From CBFCZU01 sp965602635 (lineage in GTDB: Bacteria > Planctomycetota > Phycisphaerae > SM23-33), in the NCBI GenBank assembly GCA_965602635.1, contig CBFCZU010000207.1, forward strand, positions 1-7,608: a stretch of 7,608 nucleotides of DNA, given 5' to 3'. Shown here one piece after another: positions 1 through 4,821 of this stretch. How positions within the stretch are numbered: position 1 is the first letter of the stretch; each line of letters begins with the position of its first letter. The notes beneath the pieces are model-generated. The model was not told where the DNA came from. It was given only the letters and a program-made list of their open reading frames with translations, and ran no database searches. The position numbers were made by a program, and so were the translations under genes.

Positions 1-946
1 GCTTCTCGTCCTTGATCAGCAACTCAATCGCCCATCGCTTCAGGTAGTCGGCCACGATGGAAGTCATCGACGCGCCCAGGTCGTCCGTCACCAGGGCCAC
101 GATCTTGCGCTCGTTGCGGCGGCGAGAGAACACCACCTTCACCTCGCCCAGTTTCTTCATGTGCCCCACCCGGCTGGCCAGGCAATACGTCCCGCGCTTG
201 CGCAGCCCCGGGACGTTCCGCCAGCAGCCGTCACGCCCCAGCACGTTGCGTCCGTACGGGTCCAGCTTCTTCTTCTGCCCGCCTACGGTGAGGTTCCGGT
301 TGCTCTTGCCCACGCCGATATAGTGCCAGCCGCGAGCCCGGCAGGCGTCGGCCACCACGTCGCAGAGGTAGTAGGAATCGAAGAGCACCGTGACGGTCAG
401 GTCCCTGGGCAGGTCGGCCGTGTGGATCACGTAAGCCGCCAGCGCCGTCTGCGTCAGGAAGACCTCCTCCTCTTTGCGGGCGTCCTGCTTGCGGAGGCAC
501 AGGGCCGTGCTCCAGGGGATCGTCACCCCGCGATAGTACAGGCACGCCTTGACCATCGTGTGGCCGGTGCCGTACTTGCCGGTGGCGTGATGGTAGAGCT
601 TGCGGACGCCGGACATCTTCTTGGCCCGCTTGAGCGTCTGCGTCTCGTCGAGGAGGAGGTAGCAGGCGCCGCCGTCCTTGCGACGCAGCCGCCGCAGCGT
701 GCCCAGGGCGACCTGCCGAAGCACGGCCGACTCGCTCCAGTCGCTGCGCCAGAGGAACTCGCCGTGATTGGTCCGGTGCGTCGAGCCCCGCAGCAGCCGG
801 GCCAGGCGGTCAATCGTCGAGCCGTGGCCGATGGTCATGGCCAGGACCAACCCCCAGAAGTGGCCGAACGCCCCGTGCGAGAAATGCCCGGCCAGATGCT
901 TGAAAAATGCTCGAGTTTTCCGTGGAATCCGGCCGATGGTAACCAT
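1..946 (-). CDS. IS4/IS701-type DDE transposase, C-terminus cut by window edge
   Basis: This is the N-terminal 315 residues of a cut-and-paste transposase. The frame is open from an ATG at 946 to base 1 with no stop. The visible catalytic positions are Asp100 in LLLDETQ, Asp190 in LFDSYYLC, and Glu308 in the C-terminal YLKRWAIELLIKDEK. That last stretch matches the IS4 signature Y(2)R(3)E(6)K exactly (Tyr301, Arg304, Glu308, Lys315). The start is fixed by AAGGAG on the minus strand (959-954), 7 nt before the ATG. The frame shows no internal stop or frameshift, so the visible part looks intact. The rest of the C-terminus and the far inverted repeat lie outside the window, so the element's ends cannot be defined. 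Long open frames on the plus strand here are antisense by-products of GC-rich coding. Family assignment rests on the signature, and IS701 versus IS4 is not settled. Confidence 0.88.
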   Translation of the reverse strand, partial: MVTIGRIPRKTRAFFKHLAGHFSHGAFGHFWGLVLAMTIGHGSTIDRLARLLRGSTHRTNHGEFLWRSDWSESAVLRQVALGTLRRLRRKDGGACYLLLDETQTLKRAKKMSGVRKLYHHATGKYGTGHTMVKACLYYRGVTIPWSTALCLRKQDARKEEEVFLTQTALAAYVIHTADLPRDLTVTVLFDSYYLCDVVADACRARGWHYIGVGKSNRNLTVGGQKKKLDPYGRNVLGRDGCWRNVPGLRKRGTYCLASRVGHMKKLGEVKVVFSRRRNERKIVALVTDDLGASMTSIVADYLKRWAIELLIKDEK

Positions 947-953
947 GCGGCGA

Positions 954-959
954 CTCCTT
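954..959 (-). promoter_or_regulatory. Ribosome binding site of the IS4-type transposase
   Basis: AAGGAG on the minus strand lies 7 nt upstream of the ATG at 946. It selects this start over upstream in-frame possibilities. Confidence 0.75.
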
Positions 960-1162
960 GGATAAGATCTTGTTGGCACAAGCCTTATCGGGAGGATCCG
1001 CCGCATTTCTTTTGCGCATCTCACCATCGGGTCATCCGAAATCGGTCAGTTTGAGTGGGAAGCAACAGCGTAGCAGGCAGCACAGTGTGGTCAAGAACTC
1101 ATGCCTGTTCGTTATCTCCAAAAAAGCCCGGTAGCGTCCATGGAAGAAGGACTTACAGCAGG

Positions 1163-1200
1163 TTGTCATCGGAGCTTCGTTGTGCTATCAGAGGCCCATG
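1163..1200 (+). repeat. 38-bp direct repeat, copy 1 (promoter-like, ends in ATG)
   Basis: It is identical at 37 of 38 positions to 1752-1789. It contains TTGTCA (1163-1168), a 17-nt spacer and TATCAG (1186-1191), a reasonable sigma-70-type promoter, and ends with an ATG at 1198. In this copy the ATG opens only a nine-codon frame ending in TGA. The sequence after the repeat diverges from the transposase gene that follows copy 2. Weaker similarity (AAGGAC and CAG blocks) continues just upstream in both copies. It is probably a leftover left end of the same IS family, or a duplicated promoter. Confidence 0.7.
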
Positions 1201-1245
1201 GAGCGCCTTTGTACTGGTTCAGCGTGAAATGGGCATGGGCCGGCT

Positions 1246-1275
1246 GTCGCTAAGCGACGGTCCCGCCCGACCGTC
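1246..1275 (+). other. Two overlapping, mutually exclusive hairpins
   Basis: GTCGC and GCGAC (1246-1250, 1254-1258) pair around a 3-nt loop. GACGGTC and GACCGTC (1256-1262, 1269-1275) form a perfect 7-bp stem around a 6-nt loop. The two share bases 1256-1258, so they cannot both be complete. A 9-nt direct repeat, CGGCTGTCG, flanks the pair (1241-1249 and 1279-1287). No U-tract follows, so this is not a standard terminator. It lies between the promoter-like repeat and the 100-residue ORF. A leader function is possible but unproven. Confidence 0.4.
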
Positions 1276-1404
1276 AGGCGGCTGTCGGTAGTGGAAGGGT
1301 GGGTTTTCTCAGGCATGGGGGAGCTTCTCCAGCATACCGGCCTCGGCGCAAGAACTGAGAGTCTGCACTGGCGGGATGTGCCCAGATCGGGTATCCTACT
1401 GTGT

Positions 1405-1411
1405 GAGGAGG
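1405..1411 (+). promoter_or_regulatory. Strong ribosome binding site of the 100-residue ORF
   Basis: GAGGAGG is followed by a 5-nt spacer and the ATG at 1417. It decides this start over the upstream in-frame start at 1291, which has no ribosome binding site. Confidence 0.7.
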
Positions 1412-1416
1412 CTGCT

Positions 1417-1719
1417 ATGCCAACTGCTACTTGGGTGCCTTGTGAATCTCCTACCAAGCCGAGACCTTCGCGCACCAAGGTCGCCGCGCCGTGGTTCGCT
1501 TCGGCGGAGCACTATGCACTGGGTTTCTTCCGCGCCGATGGACAACTCCATGCCTGCGTGACCAACGAGGGCCCCAAGCCCAAAGGTGGCGGGTCCGCGT
1601 TCGCCACCGGCGACAGCCAGTGGTACTTGATCGAGCCGGAGACCAAGCCGGGCGAGCCGAAGAAGCCAGTGAGAACCGCCAAAGCGGCCAAGGCAACCAA
1701 GACCTGTCCCCCCGAATAA
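1417..1719 (+). CDS. Small protein of unknown function, 100 residues
   Basis: I do not recognise this protein. The chosen start at 1417 is preceded by GAGGAGG at 5-nt spacing; extending to 1291 would add 42 residues with no start signal. The first ~27 residues are Pro/Thr/Lys-rich. A central block of ~45 residues (PWFASAEHYALGFF, then GQLHACVTN, then SQWYLIEPE) has an aromatic pattern like a small folded domain. The tail (about residues 75-100) is rich in Lys, Pro and Ala and ends in TCPPE, reminiscent of disordered nucleic-acid-binding tails. There is no signal peptide or membrane segment. It lies between the two copies of the 38-bp repeat, so it may be a passenger of a decayed mobile element or a host gene trapped between insertions. 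The ribosome binding site and uninterrupted frame support a real gene; the function is open. Confidence 0.6.
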   Translation: MPTATWVPCESPTKPRPSRTKVAAPWFASAEHYALGFFRADGQLHACVTNEGPKPKGGGSAFATGDSQWYLIEPETKPGEPKKPVRTAKAAKATKTCPPE

Positions 1720-1751
1720 TCCCGTCATAGCGGTGGCATAAGGACGGCAGA

Positions 1752-1789
1752 TTGTCATCGGAGCCTCGTTGTGCTATCAGAGGCCCATG
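1752..1789 (+). promoter_or_regulatory. 38-bp repeat copy 2: promoter and start of the split transposase
   Basis: TTGTCA (1752-1757), a 17-nt spacer and TATCAG (1775-1780) are followed 6 nt later by the transposase ATG (1787-1789). At normal initiation distance the transcript would start at or next to the A of the ATG, giving a leaderless or nearly leaderless mRNA. An AGAGG at 1779-1783 is too close to the ATG for normal use as a ribosome binding site. It differs from copy 1 at one base. Confidence 0.55.
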
Positions 1790-2378
1790 AAGCCCGTCCT
1801 CGACCTCTTTGTCTCCTTCTGGAACGCCTTGGGATTCGTTGGCGAACTGCTCGGCTACCTGCTTTGTTTCGTCGGCGCCTTCTTCCGAACCCGCGCATCG
1901 CTGGCTGCTCGCCTGCTGGCCGCCGAGAGTCAACTGGCCATGTGCAGGCGGAGAATCGAGCAGAAGCAATATCCCAAGCCCAGGCTTTCTTCCGGCTTTC
2001 GGATCCTGTGGGTCGTCTTGTCAAAGCTCTGGGCGCCTTGGCGGACGGTCGCGCAATTGATGCAGCCCGCCACCGTCAAGGCCTGGCACACCCGTGCGTT
2101 CAAGCTCTACTGGCGATGGAAGTCGCGACGCAAGGCCGGCCGACCTCCCATCTCCCAGGAGATGCAGGACTTGATCCGCAAGCTCAGCCGGGAGAATCGG
2201 CTCTGGGGCGCCGGCCAGATCCGCGACAATCTCCTGCGTCTTCGCTACGACCCGCCGTGCGAGGACACGATCCGTAAGTACTTGGTCAAGTCCAAGGACC
2301 CTCGAGGTAAGTCCACCACCTGGCTGCCGTTCCTGCGGAACCACATGGACGTCTCCTGGGCCATCGACTTCTTCACCG
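1787..2378 (+). CDS. Transposase (rve integrase core), 5' exon
   Basis: This encodes residues 1-197 and the first base of codon 198 of a DDE transposase of the IS3/IS481-like group with an rve integrase core. It has a hydrophobic N-terminus (about 5-33), a helix-turn-helix region (about 80-120, ending WRWKSRRKAGRPP), a second DNA-binding segment (about 122-168, including NRLWGAGQIRDNLL) and the first catalytic residue, Asp194, in WAIDFFT. Read through without splicing, the frame meets TAA at 2390-2392 just after VATC. The family motif here normally runs DFFTV-x-T-x-x-F-x-x-LY. That continuation is found only at 3259, after the group II intron. Removing 2379-3258 gives DFFTVHTIRFARLYVF, of family-like length. 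The start follows the promoter-like repeat directly. The product is functional only if the intron splices. Confidence 0.82.
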
Positions 2379-2978
2379 TTGCGACCTGTTAAGTCATTTT
2401 GGATGACTGTAAGGCTATTTGACAATTGACCTTACCTGCTGTTCTGCCAGCAGTAGCCTGCCCAGACGTGCGGCTGGAGTAATCCGGCGGTGCGATAGCT
2501 CTGGGGACAAAGTAGCCCGACAGCCCGGCCGCGAGGCCGGTTCAGCCTGCAAGCACAATGCGGGCGGGAGCGAGGCTTGAATGGCATGGCTAACGTATGT
2601 GAATCGCTGATAAACGCCGTGAAAGTCAACGAGTGAAACGTGCTGACACACTCGGCCAAAAGGCACGGGATTGGAAGAGAGGCGTAGTGATCCCACTCTC
2701 GCAGGCACACAATCCCCGGCGGAAAGGCGGAGCCTAACCCATTCTGTCATCCTCAATGGAACAGGGTAAGCCCTTACACCCCCCTGCCTCAACGGGACAG
2801 CAGACCGCAAGGAATGCTTATGGGTGTGTGGGTAGAGGAGGTCCGAGGAAGCGAAGGCCCGGCTGTAATCGCCGGGATAGAGGCGTGGTGCCTCGACGCG
2901 AAAGCGTGCTGACTTCGGACTGGTCTCCGATCACGGTAACGTATGAAGAGTCCCACATCAGAAAGGAGAAAGCGAACC

Positions 2979-3140
2979 ATGAGCGTTTTGGTGGAATCAT
3001 CGCCTGACGTGCGCGTCTCCGGGCAGCTTGACTGGAACTCCATCGCATGGAACCAGGCCGAGAGGTCGGTGCGGAAACTCCAGGAACGAATCGTGAAGGC
3101 ACAAGAGCTGGCGGCCGGCGTGAGACCGCCAGGCGTGTGA
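2979..3140 (+). pseudogene. Remnant of group II intron reverse transcriptase/maturase, 53 residues
   Basis: This is the N-terminus of an intron-encoded protein. It starts at ATG 2979 with AAGGAG upstream (2963-2968). The stretch LDWNSIAWNQAERSVRKLQ followed by ERIVKAQ is the characteristic opening of these proteins, just before the first reverse transcriptase block. Intact family members have roughly 400-600 residues with reverse transcriptase, maturase (X) and often DNA-binding domains. Here the frame ends at TGA after VRPPGV, and no YADD motif or maturase domain exists anywhere before domain V. About 45 nt separate the stop from domain V, so nearly the whole gene has been removed by an internal deletion in domain IV. 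The remnant keeps its ribosome binding site. It cannot supply maturase activity; any splicing would be unaided or helped by another intron's protein. Confidence 0.8.
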
Positions 3141-3183
3141 TTGTACCGGGTGTCGCTGACTCGCGATGCCTTGCCGGAGGCTT

Positions 3184-3218
3184 GAGCCGTGTGATGGGAA
3201 ACTATCACGCACGGTTCT
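3184..3218 (+). ncRNA. Group II intron domain V
   Basis: GAGCCGT pairs with ACGGTTC through 7 bp with one G-U. A 2-nt GC bulge lies on the 3' side, then a 7-bp upper stem (GTGATGG with CTATCAC, one G-U) capped by a GAAA tetraloop at 3198-3201. The catalytic triad AGC is at 3185-3187. All hallmarks are intact, so the catalytic core itself has not decayed. Confidence 0.92.
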
Positions 3219-3220
3219 TA

Positions 3221-3258
3221 GGGGGGCGGGTGACGGCAACGTCACCCGCCTACCCGGC
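3221..3258 (+). ncRNA. Group II intron domain VI with bulged branch-point A
   Basis: GGCGGGTGACG pairs perfectly with CGTCACCCGCC (11 bp) around a GCAA tetraloop. The basal GGG-CCC helix leaves A3252 unpaired as the candidate branch point. It is 6 nt before the proposed last intron base, as expected. The 3' end reads GGC rather than the usual AY. Confidence 0.75.
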
Positions 3259-3779
3259 TCCACACGATCCGATTCGCCAGGCTGTACGTCTTCGTGGTTC
3301 TGCATCACGGTCGGCGCAGAGTCGTTCACTTCGCGATCACGTCAAGCCCGTCGATGCGATGGGTGATTCAGCAACTGCGGGAAGCGATGCCCTATGACCA
3401 GCAGCCTCGGTTCCTCTTCCGAGACAACGATGGTATCTACGGCCACGGGGTGCGGCAGTTCCTCGACTCTTGCGACATCGAGGAAGTGCGAGCAGCCTAT
3501 CGCTGCCCCTGGCAGAATCCGTTCGTCGAAGGATTCGGGGGCACCCTACGCCGAGAGCTTCTGGACCATGTGATCGTCTTGAGCCAGAGCCATCTGGAGC
3601 GGCTGCTGAGAGAGTTCATCGAGGACTACTACCATGTCGCCCGGCCGCACCAGGGCCTCGACGGTGACACGCCGATTCCGCAGCCGAAGGCCGATGTTCC
3701 CATCACTGGCCCGACCAAGCTGATCTCCACGGCGATCCTTGGTGGACTGCATCATCGCTATCAGCGCGTTGCGGCGTAG
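3259..3779 (+). CDS. Transposase (rve integrase core), 3' exon
   Basis: This encodes residues 198-370 of the split transposase after intron removal (592 + 521 nt = 371 codons including TAG). It carries the rest of the catalytic core: Asp253 in RDNDGIYG and Glu288 in NPFVEGF, which are 35 positions apart as in DD(34/35)E enzymes. The C-terminus is typical of the group (YYHVARPHQGL, then LGGLHHRYQRVAA). Without splicing this part has no start of its own before an internal ATG at 3294, which has no ribosome binding site and would yield a protein lacking Asp194 and the DNA-binding region. No stop or frameshift is present within the exon, so the transposase is broken only by the intron. A small hairpin overlaps the stop codon. 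Confidence 0.82.
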
Positions 3780-3880
3780 CAGCAGAGGGGGCTGCTCTCC
3801 CTGGCACAGCCACGGGGATCTCTCCGCGCGCCCCTCAATCACCGGCCCGTCCACGTCAGCATCTGGCTGTCAACGGTCGC

Positions 3881-4768
3881 GTGTTGGCTTCGAACAGGCC
3901 GCGATTCCGGGCATCCATGGGCGCCTCCGACGTGCCACGATCTATGCCGGGAACCCAGATGGGATTTCTCGGGGGGACAGCGTATGCCTACGGCAAGAGG
4001 GAGACCCGATCGCACTTCCGCGACGGAAAAGCGTGCAAGACTATCCGTCAACGACGCATGGACGAGTGGCTGTCCTTGATTCCGGAACACCACGAGGGAT
4101 ACATTGCCTGGGAGCAGTTCCAGCGGATCCAATCGATGATCGCAAAGAACGTATTGAGGGCGGACGGGGAGACCCCTGGAGCCGCGCGGCGTGGACCAGC
4201 CCTCCTGGCCGGTTTACTGCGTTGTCGCCGATGCGGCAGAAAGCTGGCGGTGCTCTACACCGGTCGAGGAGGAGAAGCCCTCCGCTACGCCTGCCAGCGG
4301 GGGTATCTGGACGTTGGGGACCCCAGGTGCATCAGCTTCGGGGGCACCCCGGTGAACGAAGCGGTCAGCCGTGAGGTCCTTCGCGTGGTTCGCCCCGGCG
4401 CCGTAGAGGCGGCCCTATTGGTTGGGCAAGAACACCGTCAGCAGCAGGATCAGGTTCTCGGTGCACTGCAACTGGATCTGAAGGCTGCCCGGTACGCCGC
4501 CCAACGTGCCTGGAAGCAGTACGACGCCGTGGACCCCGAGAACCGCCTGGTTGCGGATGAACTGGAGGGGCGGTGGAATGCGGCGATGGACCGGGTACGA
4601 TACCTTGCTGTTCTCGACTCAGCCAGTCAGCGCAAAGACGAGGAACTGCCATGCTTGGACGACCATGCGTGGTATTCTACCGTCTCATCTGCCGTCACGG
4701 CAGGCCGAAGAGGACGATCCTGGACTCCACCGAACTGCTCTATACCAAGCGACTTCGACCGCGGCTGA
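3881..4768 (+). pseudogene. Large serine recombinase remnant (recombinase domain and zinc ribbon)
   Basis: This is the middle part of a large serine recombinase (site-specific integrase). From about 3977 the frame reads TAYAYGKRETRS, then EWLSLIPEHHEGYIAWEQF (recombinase domain). It continues with LLAGLLRCRRCGRKL and RYACQRG...DPRC (zinc ribbon, first Cys pair encoded at 4223 and 4232), then a helical, coiled-coil-like stretch (QLDLKAARYAAQRAWKQYD) to about 4640. The N-terminal resolvase domain with the catalytic serine is absent. Just upstream of YAYGK the natural continuation appears in a different frame: ATIYAGNPDG in the frame one base away resembles the segment that usually precedes it, and a run of six G lies at 3971-3976. 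From about 4640 to the stop the sequence no longer resembles the family. The apparent GTG start at 3881 is an artefact of the open frame. Homologues usually exceed 500 residues, so this is a non-functional fragment. Confidence 0.75.
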
Positions 4769-4821
4769 GTCTTGGGACCATACGCCCATGGCGCTGTGAC
4801 TTCCACTGCAAAGGAGATGTC
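4640..4821 (+). other. Unassigned sequence between recombinase remnant and hydrolase
   Basis: Three frames remain partly open but none carries a recognisable motif. The end of the recombinase family's C-terminus is not found in any frame. The promoter of the hydrolase gene should be here or inside the remnant, but I see no convincing -35/-10 pair. The long frame open from 4573 into the hydrolase is read-through upstream of the true start. Confidence 0.35.
4811..4816 (+). promoter_or_regulatory. Ribosome binding site of the hydrolase gene
   Basis: AAGGAG followed by a 5-nt spacer and ATG at 4822. It fixes the start directly before a signal peptide and rules out the in-frame extension to 4573. 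Confidence 0.8.

Larger units (their letters stand above)
947..1416. other. Gene-poor stretch between transposase and small ORF
   Basis: No convincing gene is seen here. A GTG-initiated frame of 78 codons (1055-1291) lacks a ribosome binding site and has no recognisable composition or motif. The first part (about 947-1055) should contain the upstream end of the IS4-type element, but its terminal repeat cannot be identified without the other end. The stretch also contains copy 1 of a 38-bp repeat (1163-1200), two overlapping hairpins (1246-1275), and the 5' region of the 100-residue ORF. From the promoter-like repeat to the ORF start there would be a leader of about 220 nt. Confidence 0.5.
2379..3258 (+). 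ncRNA. Group II intron, about 880 nt, with degenerate maturase gene
   Basis: A retroelement ribozyme inserted in the transposase gene. The strongest evidence is domain V at 3184-3218 (catalytic AGC triad, GAAA tetraloop, 2-nt bulge), followed by a domain VI hairpin with a bulged A at 3252. The 5' part contains GTTAAGTC close to the boundary, resembling the start of known bacterial group II introns. The proposed ends come from the protein: only removal of a segment of this length restores the expected motif. They give a 5' end TTGCG (consensus GUGYG, first base changed) and a 3' end GGC (consensus ends AY). A boundary shift of 1 nt (2378-3257) is also possible, and an end at 3263 (CCAC, an AY end) cannot be excluded. 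Introns with a full reverse transcriptase gene are typically 2-3 kb, so most of domain IV is missing. I could not assign the EBS/IBS pairings. Splicing in vivo is unknown. Confidence 0.85.
1752..3800 (+). mobile_element. IS3/IS481-type insertion sequence carrying a group II intron
   Basis: The element consists of the promoter-like left repeat, transposase exon 1, a group II intron and transposase exon 2. Both ends are approximate. No inverted repeat pair could be paired by eye, and no target duplication was found. A 6-bp-stem hairpin (AGCAGC with GCTGCT, 3778-3796) overlaps the transposase stop and could mark the right-hand region. The next recognisable sequence is recombinase debris from about 3880. 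Confidence 0.6.

Noticed and set aside
161..1054. A 297-codon plus-strand open frame
   Set aside because: It is antisense to the IS4-type transposase, whose catalytic signature and ribosome binding site are on the minus strand; the plus translation is an Ala/Val/Pro-rich string without motifs.
1055..1291. A 78-codon GTG-initiated frame
   Set aside because: It has no ribosome binding site, spans the repeat and the hairpins, and gives no protein-like pattern.
2415..2810. Minus-strand frames inside the intron (up to 131 codons)
   Set aside because: They cover the structured RNA of intron domain I onward; such frames are common artefacts of ribozyme sequence.
3166..3366. A 66-codon frame beginning MPCRRLEPCDGK
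   Set aside because: It is a translation of domains V and VI and the exon junction, a frequent false gene call in group II introns.
3778..3796. Hairpin overlapping the transposase stop as a rho-independent terminator
   Set aside because: The stem is only 6 bp and no T-rich tract follows.
3914..3935. A possible inverted match (CATGGGC and CTCCGA blocks) to the 38-bp repeat, as a right-hand IS end
   Set aside because: Only two short blocks match with wrong spacing; consistent with chance, so the right IS end is left undefined.
3739..4374. A 211-codon plus-strand frame overlapping the end of the transposase and the recombinase remnant
   Set aside because: Most of it is out of frame with the recognisable recombinase sequence. 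Only a short piece (ATIYAGNPDG) is of interest, as evidence of a frameshift.
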